64,000 bases of DNA from Pleodorina starrii (GCA_030267565.1 BRXU01000041.1:891501-955500); one strand, 5' to 3'. Shown: positions 40,663 through 56,069, counted from the first letter of the stretch. Numbers and translations are program-made. Notes: a model not told the origin generated them from the letters alone.

Positions 40663-42370
40663 CGTAGATCCACGGGCCAGCACCGTAGACCCACGGTCCA
40701 GTCCCGTAGACCCACGGTCCAGCCCTGTAGATGCACGGCCCAGCTCCGTAGACCCACGGGCCAGCCCTGTAGATGCACGGCCCAGCCCCGTAGACCCACG
40801 GTCCAGCCCCGTAGATGCACAGGCCAGCCCCGTAGACCGACGGTCCAGCCCCGTAGACCCACGCGCCAGCGCCGTAGACCCACGGTCCAGCCCCGTAGAC
40901 CCACGGTCCAGCCCCGTAGACCCACGGTCCAGCTCCGTAGACTCATGGTCCAGCCCCGTAGACCCACGGTCCAGCCCCGTAGACCCACGGTCCAGCCCCG
41001 TAGACCCACGGTCCAGCCCCGTAGACCCACGGTCCAGCCCCGTAGACCCACGGGCCAGCCCTGTAGACCCACGGGCCAGACCCGTAGACCCACGGCCAGA
41101 CCCGTAGACCCGCGGGCCAGTTCCGTAGACCCACGGGCCAGCCCTGTAGACCCACGGGCCAGCCCCGTAGACCCATGGTCCAGCCCCGTAGACCCACGGT
41201 CCAGCCCCGTAGACCCACGGTCCAGCCCCGTAGACCCACGCGCCAGCGCCGTAGACCCACGGTCCAGCCCCGTAGACCCACGGTCCAGCCCCGTAGACCC
41301 ACGGGCCAGCCCTGTGGATGCACGGTCCAGCCCCGTAGACCCACGGTCCAGCCCCGTAGATGCACGGGCCAGCCCCGTAGACCGACGGGCCAGCCCCGTA
41401 AACCCACGGTCCAGCCCTGAAGACCCACGAGCCAGCCCCGTAGACCCACGGGCCAGCCCCGTAGATGCACAGGCCAGCCCCGTAGACCCACGGGCCAGAC
41501 CCGTAGACCCACGGCCAGACCCGTAGACCCGCGGGCCAGTTCCGTAGACCCACGGGCCAGCCCTGTAGACCCACGGGCCAGCCCCGTAGACCCACGGTCC
41601 AGCCCCGTAGACCCACGGGCCAAACCTGTAGATGCACGGGCCAGACCCGTAGACCCACGGCCAGACCCGTAGACCCGCGGGCCAGTTCCGTAGACCCACG
41701 GGCCAGCCCTGTAGACCCACGGGCCAGCCCCGTATACCCACGGCCAGACCCGTAGACCCACGGGCCAGCCCCGTAGACCCATGGTCCAGCCCCGCAGACC
41801 CACGGTCCAGCCCCGTAGACCCACGGTCCAGCCCCGTAGACCCACGCGCCAGCGCCGTAGACCCACGGTCCAGCCCCGTAGACCCACGGTCCATACCCCG
41901 TAGACCCACGGGCCAGCCCTGTAGATGCACGGCCCAGCCCCGTAGACCCACGGTCCAGCCCCGTAGATGCACGGGCCAGCCCCGTAGACCGACGGGCCAG
42001 CCCCGTAAACCCACGGTCCAGCCCTGAAGACCCACGAGCCAGCCCCGTAGACCCATGTTCCAGCCCCGTAGACCCACGGGCCAGCCCCGTAGATGCACAG
42101 GCCAGCCCCGTAGACCCACGGGCCAGACCCGTAGACCCACGGCCAGACCCGTAGACCCGCGGGCCAGTTCCGTAGACCCACGGGCCAGCCCTGTAGACCC
42201 ACGGTCCAGCCCCGTAGACCCACGGTCCAGCCCCGTAGACCCACGGGCCAAACCTGTAGATGCACGGGCCAGACCCGTAGACCCACGGCCAGACCCGTAG
42301 ACCCACGGGCCAGCCCCGTATACCCACGGGCCATACCCATAGACCCAGGGTCCAGCCCCGTGGACCCACG
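40663..42370. repeat. Satellite B: 21-bp units (GTAGACCCACGGNCCAGCCC-type)
   Basis: About 80 units, mostly 21 bp with some of 20 bp. Variants (GGTCC/GGGCC, GATGCACGG, GCGCCAGCGCC, CCCGCGGGCCAGTTCCG) recur in the same order, for example the last near 41109, 41529, 41676 and 42156, so it also has higher-order structure. Confidence 0.96.
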
Positions 42371-42427
42371 GACCCCGAAAGAAGCCGAACGGACCCCGAA
42401 CGACCCCGAACGGTAGACTCACGGGCC
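42371..42427. repeat. Junction: satellite A patch and a partial B unit
   Basis: Five satellite A-like units (42371-42411) reappear after satellite B, followed by a partial B unit (GTAGACTCACGGGCC) that runs straight into satellite C. Confidence 0.85.
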
Positions 42428-45400
42428 GGGCACCGGGCCCCGGGCCCCGGGCACCGGGCACCGGGCCCCGGGCCCCGGGCACCGGGCCCCGGGCACCGGG
42501 CACCGGGCACCGGGCCCCGGGCCCCGGGCCCCGGGCACCGGGCCCCGGGCCCCGGGCCCCGGGCACCGGGCCCCGGGCCCCGGGCCCCGGGCACCGGGCC
42601 CCGGGCCCCGGCCCCCGGGCACCGGGCACCGGGCACCGGGCCCCGGGCCCCGGGCACCGGGCCCCGGGCACCGGGCCCCGGGCACCGGGCACCGGGCCCC
42701 GGGCCCCGGGCACCGGGCCCCGGGCACCGGGCCCCGGGCCCCGGGCACCGGGCCCCGGGCACCGGGCCCCGGGCCCCGGGCCCCGGGCACCGGGCACCGG
42801 GCACCGGGCCCCGGGCACCGGGCACCGGGCCCCGGGCACCGGGCCCCGGGCCCCGGGCACCGGGCACCGGGCCCCGGGCACCGGGCACCGGGCACCGGGC
42901 ACCGGGCACCGGGCACCGGGCACCGGGCACCGGGCACCGGGCACCGGGCACCGGGCACCGGGCACCGGGCACCGGGCACCGGGCACCGGGCACCGGGCAC
43001 CGGGCACCGGGCACCGGGCACCGGGCACCGGGCACCGGGCACCGGGCACCGGGCACCGGGCACCGGGCACCGGGCACCGGGCACCGGGCACCGGGCACCG
43101 GGCACCGGGCACCGGGCACCGGGCACCGGGCACCGGGCACCGGGCACCGGGCACCGGGCACCGGGCACCGGGCACCGGGCACCGGGCACCGGGCACCGGG
43201 CACCGGGCACCGGGCACCGGGCACCGGGCACCGGGCACCGGGCACCGGGCACCGGGCACCGGGCACCGGGCACCGGGCACCGGGCACCGGGCACCGGGCA
43301 CCGGGCACCGGGCACCGGGCACCGGGCACCGGGCACCGGGCACCGGGCACCGGGCACCGGGCACCGGGCACCGGGCACCGGGCACCGGGCACCGGGCACC
43401 GGGCACCGGGCACCGGGCACCGGGCACCGGGCACCGGGCACCGGGCACCGGGCACCGGGCACCGGGCACCGGGCACCGGGCACCGGGCACCGGGCACCGG
43501 GCACCGGGCACCGGGCACCGGGCACCGGGCACCGGGCACCGGGCACCGGGCACCGGGCACCGGGCACCGGGCACCGGGCACCGGGCACCGGGCACCGGGC
43601 ACCGGGCACCGGGCACCGGGCACCGGGCACCGGGCACCGGGCACCGGGCACCGGGCACCGGGCACCGGGCACCGGGCACCGGGCACCGGGCACCGGGCAC
43701 CGGGCACCGGGCACCGGGCACCGGGCACCGGGCACCGGGCACCGGGCACCGGGCACCGGGCACCGGGCACCGGGCACCGGGCACCGGGCACCGGGCACCG
43801 GGCACCGGGCACCGGGCACCGGGCACCGGGCACCGGGCACCGGGCACCGGGCACCGGGCACCGGGCACCGGGCACCGGGCACCGGGCACCGGGCACCGGG
43901 CACCGGGCACCGGGCACCGGGCACCGGGCACCGGGCACCGGGCACCGGGCACCGGGCACCGGGCACCGGGCACCGGGCACCGGGCACCGGGCACCGGGCA
44001 CCGGGCACCGGGCACCGGGCACCGGGCACCGGGCACCGGGCACCGGGCACCGGGCACCGGGCACCGGGCACCGGGCACCGGGCACCGGGCACCGGGCACC
44101 GGGCACCGGGCACCGGGCACCGGGCACCGGGCACCGGGCACCGGGCACCGGGCACCGGGCACCGGGCACCGGGCACCGGGCACCGGGCACCGGGCACCGG
44201 GCACCGGGCACCGGGCACCGGGCACCGGGCACCGGGCACCGGGCACCGGGCACCGGGCACCGGGCACCGGGCACCGGGCACCGGGCACCGGGCACCGGGC
44301 ACCGGGCACCGGGCACCGGGCACCGGGCACCGGGCACCGGGCACCGGGCACCGGGCACCGGGCACCGGGCACCGGGCACCGGGCACCGGGCACCGGGCAC
44401 CGGGCACCGGGCACCGGGCACCGGGCACCGGGCACCGGGCACCGGGCACCGGGCACCGGGCACCGGGCACCGGGCACCGGGCACCGGGCACCGGGCACCG
44501 GGCACCGGGCACCGGGCACCGGGCACCGGGCACCGGGCACCGGGCACCGGGCACCGGGCACCGGGCACCGGGCACCGGGCACCGGGCACCGGGCACCGGG
44601 CACCGGGCACCGGGCACCGGGCACCGGGCACCGGGCACCGGGCACCGGGCACCGGGCACCGGGCACCGGGCACCGGGCACCGGGCACCGGGCACCGGGCA
44701 CCGGGCACCGGGCACCGGGCACCGGGCACCGGGCACCGGGCACCGGGCACCGGGCACCGGGCACCGGGCACCGGGCACCGGGCACCGGGCACCGGGCACC
44801 GGGCACCGGGCACCGGGCACCGGGCACCGGGCACCGGGCACCGGGCACCGGGCACCGGGCACCGGGCACCGGGCACCGGGCACCGGGCACCGGGCACCGG
44901 GCACCGGGCACCGGGCACCGGGCACCGGGCACCGGGCACCGGGCACCGGGCACCGGGCACCGGGCACCGGGCACCGGGCACCGGGCACCGGGCACCGGGC
45001 ACCGGGCACCGGGCACCGGGCACCGGGCACCGGGCACCGGGCACCGGGCACCGGGCACCGGGCACCGGGCACCGGGCACCGGGCACCGGGCACCGGGCAC
45101 CGGGCACCGGGCACCGGGCACCGGGCACCGGGCACCGGGCACCGGGCACCGGGCACCGGGCACCGGGCACCGGGCACCGGGCACCGGGCACCGGGCACCG
45201 GGCACCGGGCACCGGGCACCGGGCACCGGGCACCGGGCACCGGGCACCGGGCACCGGGCACCGGGCACCGGGCACCGGGCACCGGGCACCGGGCACCGGG
45301 CACCGGGCACCGGGCACCGGGCACCGGGCACCGGGCACCGGGCACCGGGCACCGGGCACCGGGCACCGGGCACCGGGCACCGGGCACCGGGCACCGGGCA

Positions 45401-48400
45401 CCGGGCACCGGGCACCGGGCACCGGGCACCGGGCACCGGGCACCGGGCACCGGGCACCGGGCACCGGGCACCGGGCACCGGGCACCGGGCACCGGGCACC
45501 GGGCACCGGGCACCGGGCACCGGGCACCGGGCACCGGGCACCGGGCACCGGGCACCGGGCACCGGGCACCGGGCACCGGGCACCGGGCACCGGGCACCGG
45601 GCACCGGGCACCGGGCACCGGGCACCGGGCACCGGGCACCGGGCACCGGGCACCGGGCACCGGGCACCGGGCACCGGGCACCGGGCACCGGGCACCGGGC
45701 ACCGGGCACCGGGCACCGGGCACCGGGCACCGGGCACCGGGCACCGGGCACCGGGCACCGGGCACCGGGCACCGGGCACCGGGCACCGGGCACCGGGCAC
45801 CGGGCACCGGGCACCGGGCACCGGGCACCGGGCACCGGGCACCGGGCACCGGGCACCGGGCACCGGGCACCGGGCACCGGGCACCGGGCACCGGGCACCG
45901 GGCACCGGGCACCGGGCACCGGGCACCGGGCACCGGGCACCGGGCACCGGGCACCGGGCACCGGGCACCGGGCACCGGGCACCGGGCACCGGGCACCGGG
46001 CACCGGGCACCGGGCACCGGGCACCGGGCACCGGGCACCGGGCACCGGGCACCGGGCACCGGGCACCGGGCACCGGGCACCGGGCACCGGGCACCGGGCA
46101 CCGGGCACCGGGCACCGGGCACCGGGCACCGGGCACCGGGCACCGGGCACCGGGCACCGGGCACCGGGCACCGGGCACCGGGCACCGGGCACCGGGCACC
46201 GGGCACCGGGCACCGGGCACCGGGCACCGGGCACCGGGCACCGGGCACCGGGCACCGGGCACCGGGCACCGGGCACCGGGCACCGGGCACCGGGCACCGG
46301 GCACCGGGCACCGGGCACCGGGCACCGGGCACCGGGCACCGGGCACCGGGCACCGGGCACCGGGCACCGGGCACCGGGCACCGGGCACCGGGCACCGGGC
46401 ACCGGGCACCGGGCACCGGGCACCGGGCACCGGGCACCGGGCACCGGGCACCGGGCACCGGGCACCGGGCACCGGGCACCGGGCACCGGGCACCGGGCAC
46501 CGGGCACCGGGCACCGGGCACCGGGCACCGGGCACCGGGCACCGGGCACCGGGCACCGGGCACCGGGCACCGGGCACCGGGCACCGGGCACCGGGCACCG
46601 GGCACCGGGCACCGGGCACCGGGCACCGGGCACCGGGCACCGGGCACCGGGCACCGGGCACCGGGCACCGGGCACCGGGCACCGGGCACCGGGCACCGGG
46701 CACCGGGCACCGGGCACCGGGCACCGGGCACCGGGCACCGGGCACCGGGCACCGGGCACCGGGCACCGGGCACCGGGCACCGGGCACCGGGCACCGGGCA
46801 CCGGGCACCGGGCACCGGGCACCGGGCACCGGGCACCGGGCACCGGGCACCGGGCACCGGGCACCGGGCACCGGGCACCGGGCACCGGGCACCGGGCACC
46901 GGGCACCGGGCACCGGGCACCGGGCACCGGGCACCGGGCACCGGGCACCGGGCACCGGGCACCGGGCACCGGGCACCGGGCACCGGGCACCGGGCACCGG
47001 GCACCGGGCACCGGGCACCGGGCACCGGGCACCGGGCACCGGGCACCGGGCACCGGGCACCGGGCACCGGGCACCGGGCACCGGGCACCGGGCACCGGGC
47101 ACCGGGCACCGGGCACCGGGCACCGGGCACCGGGCACCGGGCACCGGGCACCGGGCACCGGGCACCGGGCACCGGGCACCGGGCACCGGGCACCGGGCAC
47201 CGGGCACCGGGCACCGGGCACCGGGCACCGGGCACCGGGCACCGGGCACCGGGCACCGGGCACCGGGCACCGGGCACCGGGCACCGGGCACCGGGCACCG
47301 GGCACCGGGCACCGGGCACCGGGCACCGGGCACCGGGCACCGGGCACCGGGCACCGGGCACCGGGCACCGGGCACCGGGCACCGGGCACCGGGCACCGGG
47401 CACCGGGCACCGGGCACCGGGCACCGGGCACCGGGCACCGGGCACCGGGCACCGGGCACCGGGCACCGGGCACCGGGCACCGGGCACCGGGCACCGGGCA
47501 CCGGGCACCGGGCACCGGGCACCGGGCACCGGGCACCGGGCACCGGGCACCGGGCACCGGGCACCGGGCACCGGGCACCGGGCACCGGGCACCGGGCACC
47601 GGGCACCGGGCACCGGGCACCGGGCACCGGGCACCGGGCACCGGGCACCGGGCACCGGGCACCGGGCACCGGGCACCGGGCACCGGGCACCGGGCACCGG
47701 GCACCGGGCACCGGGCACCGGGCACCGGGCACCGGGCACCGGGCACCGGGCACCGGGCACCGGGCACCGGGCACCGGGCACCGGGCACCGGGCACCGGGC
47801 ACCGGGCACCGGGCACCGGGCACCGGGCACCGGGCACCGGGCACCGGGCACCGGGCACCGGGCACCGGGCACCGGCACCGGCACCGGGCACCGGGCACCG
47901 GGCACCGGGCACCGGGCACCGGGCACCGGGCACCGGGCACCGGGCACCGGGCACCGGCACCGGGCACCGGGCACCGGGCACCGGGCACCGGGCACCGGGC
48001 ACCGGGCACCGGGCACCGGGCACCGGGCACCGGACACCGGGCACCGGGCACCGGGCACCGGGCACCGGGCACCGGGCACCGGGCACCGGGCACCGGGCAC
48101 CGGGCACCGGGCACCGGGCACCGGGCACCGGGCACCGGGCACCGGCCACCGGGACACGGGCACCGGGCAACGGGCACCGGCACCGGCACTGGGCACCGGG
48201 CACCGGGCACCGGGCACCGGGCACCGGGCACCGGCACCGGGCACCGGGCACCGGGCACCGGGCACCGGGCACCGGGCACCGGGCACCGGGCACCGGGCAC
48301 CGGGCACCGGGCACCGGGCACCGGGCACCGGGCACCGGGCACCGGGCACCGGGCACCGGGCACCGGGCACCGGGCACCGGGCACCGGGCACCGGGCACCG

Positions 48401-51400
48401 GGCACCGGGCACCGGGCACCGGGCACCGGGCACCGGGCACCGGGCACCGGGCACCGGGCACCGGGCACAGGGCACCGGGCACCGGGCACCGGGCACCGGG
48501 CACCGGGCACCGGGCACCGGGCACCGGGCACCGGGCACCGGGCACCGGGCACCGGGCACCGGGCACCGGGCACCGGGCACCGGGCACCGGGCACCGGGCA
48601 CCGGGCACCGGGCACCGGGCACCGGGCACCGGGCACCGGGCACCGGGCACCGGGCACCGGGCACCGGGCACCGGGCACCGGGCACCGGGCACCGGGCACC
48701 GGGCACCGGGCACCGGGCACCGGGCACCGGGCACCGGGCACCGGGCACCGGGCACCGGGCACCGGGCACCGGGCACCGGGCACCGGGCACCGGGCACCGG
48801 GCACCGGGCACCGGGCACCGGGCACCTGGCCCCGGCACCGGGCACCGGGCACCGGGCACCGGGCACCGGGCACCGGGCACCGGGCACCGGGCACCGGGCA
48901 CCGGGCACCGGGCACCGGGCACCGGGCACCGGGCACCGGGCACCGGGCACCGGGCACCGGGCACCGGGCACCGGGCACCGGGCACCGGGCACCGGGCACC
49001 GGGCACCGGGCACCGGGCACCGGGCACCGGGCACCGGGCACCGGGCACCGGGCACCGGGCACCGGGCACCGGGCACCGGGCACCGGGCACCGGGCACCGG
49101 GCACCGGGCACCGGGCACCGGGCACCGGGCACCGGGCACCGGGCACCGGGCACCGGGCACCGGGCACCGGGCACCGGGCACCGGGCACCGGGCACCGGGC
49201 ACCGGGCACCGGGCACCGGGCACCGGGCACCGGGCACCGGGCACCGGGCACCGGGCACCGGGCACCGGGCACCGGGCACCGGGCACCGGGCACCGGGCAC
49301 CGGGCACCGGGCACCGGGCACCGGGCACCGGGCACCGGGCACCGGGCACCGGGCACCGGGCACCGGGCACCGGGCACCGGGCACCGGGCACCGGGCACCG
49401 GGCACCGGGCACCGGGCACCGGGCACCGGGCACCGGGCACCGGGCACCGGGCACCGGGCACCGGGCACCGCCGGGCACCGGGCACCGGGCACCGGGCACC
49501 GGGCACCGGGCACCGGGCACCGGGCACCGGGCACCGGGCACCGGGCACCGGGCACCGGGCACCGGGCACCGGGCACCGGGCACCGGGCACCGGGCACCGG
49601 GACCAGGGCACCGGGCACCGGGCACCGGGCACCGGGCACCGGGCACCGGGCACCGGGCACCGGGCACCGGGCACCGCCGGGCACGGTGCTCCGGGCACCG
49701 GGCACCGGGCACCGGCGTGCACCGGGCACGGGGCACCGGGCACCGGGCACCGGGCACCGGGCACCGGGCACCGGGCACCGGGCACCGGGCACCGGGCACC
49801 GGGCACCGGGCACCGGGCACCGGGCACCGGGCACCGGGCACCGGGCACCGGGCACCGGGCACCGGGCACCGGGCACCGGGCACCGGGCACCGGGCACCGG
49901 GCACCGGGCACCGGGCACCGGGCACCGGGCACCGGGCACCGGGCACCGGGCACCGGGCACCGGGCACCGGGCACCGGGCACCGGGCACCGGGCACCGGGC
50001 ACCGGGCACCGGGCACCGGGCACCGGGCACCGGGCACCGGGCACCGGGCACCGGGCACCGGGCACCCGCGGACCGGCACCGGGCACCGGGCACCGGGCAC
50101 CGGGCACCGGGCACCGGGCACCGGGCACCGGGCACCGGGCACCGGGCACCGGGCACCGGGCACCGGGCACCGGGCACCGGGCACCGGGCACCGGGCACCG
50201 GGCACCGGGCACCGGGCACCGGGCACCGGGCACCGGGCACCGGGCACCGGGCACCGGGCACCGGGCACCGGGCACCGGGCACCGGGCACCGGGCACCGGG
50301 CACCGGGCACCGGGCACCGGGCACCGGGCACCGGGCACCGGGCACCGGGCACCGGGCACCGGGCACCGGGCACCGGGCACCGGGCACCGGGCACCGGGCA
50401 CCGGGCACCGGGCACCGGGCACCGGGCACCGGGCACCGGGCACCGGGCACCGGGCACCGGGCACCGGGCACCGGGCACCGGGCACCGGGCACCGGGCACC
50501 GGGCACCGGGCACCGGGCACCGGGCACCGGGCACCGGGCACCGGGCACCGGGCACCGGGCACCGGGCACCGGGCACCGGGCACCGGGCACCGGGCACCGG
50601 GCACCGGGCACCGGGCACCGGGCACCGGGCACCGGGCACCGGGCACCGGGCACCGGGCACCGGGCACCGGGCACCGGGCACCGGGCACCGGGCACCGGGC
50701 ACCGGGCACCGGGCACCGGGCACCGGGCACCGGGCACCGGGCACCGGGCACCGGGCACCGGGCACCGGGCACCGGGCACCGGGCACCGGGCACCGGGCAC
50801 CGGGCACCGGGCACCGGGCACCGGGCACCGGGCACCGGGCACCGGGCACCGGGCACCGGGCACCGGGCACCGGGCACCGGGCACCGGGCACCGGGCACCG
50901 GGCACCGGGCACCGGGCACCGGGCACCGGGCACCGGGCACCGGGCACCGGGCACCGGGCACCGGGCACCGGGCACCGGGCACCGCGCACACGGCACCGGG
51001 CACCGGGCACCGGGCACCGGGCACCGGGCACCGGGCACCGGGCACCGGGCACCGGGCACCGGGCACCGGGCACCGGGCACCGGGCACCGGGCACCGGGCA
51101 CCGGGCACCGGGCACCGGGCACCGGGCACCGGGCACCGGGCACCGGGCACCGGGCACCGGGCACCGGGCACCGGGCACCGGGCACCGGGCACCGGGCACC
51201 GGGCACCGGGCACCGGGCACCGGGCACCGGGCACCGGGCACCGGGCACCGGGCACCGGGCACCGGGCACCGGGCACCGGGCACCGGGCACCGGGCACCGG
51301 GCACCGGGCACCGGGCACCGGGCACCGGGCACCGGGCACCGGGCACCGGGCACCGGGCACCGGGCACCGGGCACCGGGCACCGGGCACCGGGCACCGGGC

Positions 51401-54400
51401 ACCGGGCACCGGGCACCGGGCACCGGGCACCGGGCACCGGGCACCGGGCACCGGGCACCGGGCACCGGGCACCGGGCACCGGGCACCGGGCACCGGGCAC
51501 CGGGCACCGGGCACCGGGCACCGGGCACCGGGCACCGGGCACCGGGCACCGGGCACCGGCACCGGGCACCGGGCACCGGGCTTCGGGCACCGGGCACCGG
51601 GCACCGGGCACCGGGCACCGGGCACCGGGCACCGGGCACCGGGCACCGGGCACCGGGCACCGGGCACCGGGCACCGGGCACCGGGCACCGGGCACCGGGC
51701 ACCGGGCACCGGGCACCGGGCACCGGGCACCGGGCACCGGTCACCGGTCACCGGGCACCGGGCACCGGGCACCGGGCACCGGGCACCGGGCACCGGGCAC
51801 CGGGCACCGGGCACCGGGCACCGGGCACCGGGCACCGGGCACCGGGCACCGGGCACCGGGCACCGGGCACCGGGCACCGGGCACCGGGCACCGGGCACCG
51901 GGCACCGGGCACCGGGCACCGGGCACCGGGCACCGGGCACCGGGCACCGGGCACCGGGCACCGGGCACCGGGCACCGGGCACCGGCGAGCGGGCACCGGG
52001 CACCGCGCACCCGGCACCGGGCACCGGGCACCGGGCACCGGGCACCGGGCACCGGGCACCGGGCACCGGGCACCGGGCACCGGGCACCGGGCACCGGGCA
52101 CCGGGCACCGGGCACCGGGCACCGGGCACCGGGCACCGGGCACCGGGCACCGGGCACCGGGCACCGGGCACCGGGCACCGGGCACCGGGCACCGGGCACC
52201 GGGCACCGGGCACCGGGCACCGGGCACCGGGCACCGGGCACCGGGCACCGGGCACCGGGCACCGGGCACCGGGCACCGGGCACCGGGCACCGGGCACCGG
52301 GCACCGGGCACCGGGCACCGGGCACCGGGCACCGGGCACCGGGCACCGGGCACCGGGCACCGGGCACCGGGCACCGGGCACCGGGCACCGGGCACCGGGC
52401 ACCGGGCACCGGGCGCCGTGCACCGGGCACCGGGCACCGGGCACCGGGCACCGGGCACCGGGCACCGGGCACCGGGCACCGGGCACCGGGCACCGGGCAC
52501 CGGGCACCGGGCACCGGGCACCGGGCACCGGGCACCGGGCACCGGGCACCGGGCACCGGGCACCGGGCACCGGGCACCGGGCACCGGGCACCGGCACCGG
52601 GCACCGGGCACCGGGCACCGGGCACCGGGCACCGGGCACCGGGCACCGGGCACCCGGCACCGGGCACCGGGCACCGGGCACCGGGCACCGGGCACCGGGC
52701 ACCGGGCACCGGGCACCGGGCACCGGGCACCGGGCACCGGGCACCGGGCACCGGGCACCGGGCACCGGGCACCGGGCACCGGGCACCGGCAACCGGGCAC
52801 CGCGCACCGGCACCGGGCACCGGGCACCGGGCACCGGGCACCGGGCACCGGGCCCCGGCACCGGGCACCGGGCACCGGGCACCGGGCACCGGGCACCGGG
52901 CACCGGGCACCGGGCACCGGGCACCGGGCACCGGGCACCGGGCACCGGGCACCGGGCACCGGGCACCGGGGACCGGGCACCGGGCACCGGGCACCGGGCA
53001 CCGGGCACCGGGCACCGGGCACCGGGCACCGGGCACCGGGCACCGGGCACCGGGCACCGGGCACCGGGCACCGGGCACCGGGCACCGGGCACCGGGCACC
53101 GGGCACCGGGCACCGGGCACCGGGCACCGGCACCGGGCACCGGGCACCGGGCACCGGGCACCGGGCACCGGGCACCGGGCACCGGGCACCGGGCACCGGG
53201 CACCGGGCACCGGGCACCGGGCACCGGGCACCGGGCACCGGGCACCGGCACCGGGCACCGGGCACCGGGCACCGGGCACCGGGCACCGGGCACCGGGCAC
53301 CGGGCACCGGGCACCGGGCACCGGGCACCGGGCACCGGGCACCGGGAACCGGGCACCGGGCACCGGGCACCGGGCACCGGGCACCGGGCACCGGGCACCG
53401 GGCACCGGGCACCGGGCACCGGGCACCGGGCACCGGCACGGGCACCGGGCACCGGGCACCGGGCACCGGGCACCGGGCACCGGGCACCGGGCACCGGGCA
53501 CCGGGCACCGGGCACCGGGCACCGGGCACCGGGCACCGGGCACCGGGCACCGGGCACCGGGCACCGGGCACCGGGCACCGGGCACCGGGCACCGGGCACC
53601 GGGCACCGGGCACCGGGCACCGGGCACCGGGCACCGGGCACCGGCACCGGGCACCGGGCACCGGGCACCGGGCACCGGGCACCGGGCACCGGGCACCGGG
53701 CACCGGGCACCGGGCACCGGCCACCGGGCACCGGGCACCGGGCACCGGGCACCGGGCACCGGGCACCGGGCACCGGGCACCGGGCACCGGGCACAGGGCA
53801 CCGGGCACCGGGCACCGGGCACCGGGCACCGGGCACCGGGCACCGGGCACCGGGCACCGGGCACCGGGCACCGGGCACCGGGCACCGGGCACCGGGCACC
53901 GGGCACCGGGCACCGGGCACCGGGCACCGGGCACCGGGCACCGGGCACCGGGCACCGGGCACCGGGCACCGGGCACCGGGCACCGGCACCGGGCACCGGG
54001 CACCGGGCACCGGGCACCGGGCACCGGGCACCGGGCACCCGGCACCGGGCACCGGGCACCGGGCACCGGGCACCGGGCACCGGGCACCGGGCACCGGGCA
54101 CCGGGCACCGGGCACCGGGCACCGGGCACCGGGCACCCGGCACCGGGCACCGGGCACCGGGCACCGGGCACCGGGCACCGGGCACCGGGCACCGGGCACC
54201 GGGCACCGGGCACCGGGCACCGGGCACCGGGCACCGGGCACCGGGCACCGGGCACCGGCACCGGGCACCGGGCACCGGGCACCGGGCACCGGGCACCGGG
54301 CACCGGGCACCGGGCACCGGGCACCGGGCACCGGGCACCGGGCACCGGGCACCGGGCACCGGGCACCGGGCACCGGGCACCGGGCACCGGGCACCGGGCA

Positions 54401-56068
54401 CCGGGCACCGGCACCGGGCACCGGGCACCGGGCACCGGGCACCGGGCACCGGGCACCGGGCACCGGGCACCGGGCACCGGGCACCGGGCACCGGGCACCG
54501 GGCACCGGGCACCGGGCACCGGGCACCGGGCACCGGGCACCGGGCACCGGGCACCGGGCACCGGGCACCGGGCACCGGGCACCGGGCACCGGGCACCGGC
54601 ACCGGGCACCGGGCACCGGGCACCGGGCACCGGGCACCGGGCACCGGGCACCGGGCACCGGGCACCGGGCACCGGGCACCGGGCACCGGGCACCGGGCAC
54701 CGGGCACCGGGCACCGGGCACCGGGCACCGGGCACCGGGCACCGGGCACCGGGCACCGGGCACCGGGCACCGGGCACCGGGCACCGGGCACCGGGCACCG
54801 GGCACCGGGCACCGGGCACCGGGCACCGGGCACCGGGCACCGGGCACCGGGCACCGGGCACCGGGCACCGGGCACCGGGCACCGGGCACCGGGCACCGGG
54901 CACCGGGCACCGGGCACCGGGCACCGGGCACCGGGCACCGGGCACCGGGCACCGGGCACCGGGCACCGGGCACCGGGCACCGGGCACCGGGCACCGGGCA
55001 CCGGGCACCGGGCACCGGGCACCGGGCACCGGGCACCGGGCACCGGGCACCGGGCACCGGGCACCGGGCACCGGGCACCGGGCACCGGGCACCGGGCACC
55101 GGGCACCGGGCACCGGGCACCGGGCACCGGGCACCGGGCACCGGGCACCGGGCACCGGGCACCGGGCACCGGGCACCGGGCACCGGGCACCGGGCACCGG
55201 GCACCGGGCACCGGGCACCGGGCACCGGGCACCCGGCACCCGGCACCCGGCACCCGGCACCGGGCACCGGGCACCGGGCACCGGGCACCGGGCACCGGGC
55301 ACCGGGCACCGGGCACCGGGCACCGGGCACCGGGCACCGGGCACCGGGCACCGGGCACCGGGCACCGGGCACCGGGCACCGGGCACCGGGCACCGGGCAC
55401 CGGGCACCGGCACCGGGCACCGGGCACCGGGCACCGGGCACCGGGCACCGGGCACCGGGCACCGGGCACCGGGCACCGGGCACCGGGCACCGGGCACCGG
55501 GCACCGGGCACCGGGCACCGGGCACCGGGCACCGGGAACACGGCACCGGGCACCGGGCACCGGGCACCGGGCACCGGGCACCGGGCACCGGGCACCGGGC
55601 ACCGGGCACCGGGCACCGGGCACCGGGCACCGGGCACCGGGCACCGGGCACCGGGCACCGGGCACCGGGCACCGGGCACCGGGCACCGGGCACCGGGCAC
55701 CGGGCACCGGGCACCGGGCACCGGGCACGGGCACCGGGCACCGGGCACCGGGCACCGGGCACCGGGCGCCGGGCACCGGGCACCGGGCACCTGGCACCGC
55801 GCACCGGGCACCGGGCACCGGGCACCGGGCACCGGGCACCGGGCACCGGGCACCGTGCACCGGGCACCGGGCACCGGGCACCGGGCACCGGGCACCGGGC
55901 ACCGGGCACCGGGCACCGGGCACCGGGCACCGGGCACCGGGCACCGGGCACCGGGCACCGGCACCGGGCACCGGGCACCGGGCACCGGGCACCGGGCACC
56001 GGGCACCGGCACCGGCACCGGGCACCGGGCACCGGGCACCGGGCACCGGGCACCGGGCACCGGGCACC
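42428..56068 (+). repeat. Satellite C, left arm: (GGGCACC)n heptamer
   Basis: 13.6 kb of heptamers. 42428-42877 mixes GGGCACC with GGGCCCC. 42878-47874 is uniform by eye (about 714 units). 47875-56068 carries scattered variants, mostly loss of one G (CACCGGCACC), with clusters near 48145-48190, 51984-52015, 52786-52812 and 55229-55260. The plus strand fits a G3N4 G-quadruplex pattern throughout. Confidence 0.98.
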
Positions 56069-56069
56069 G

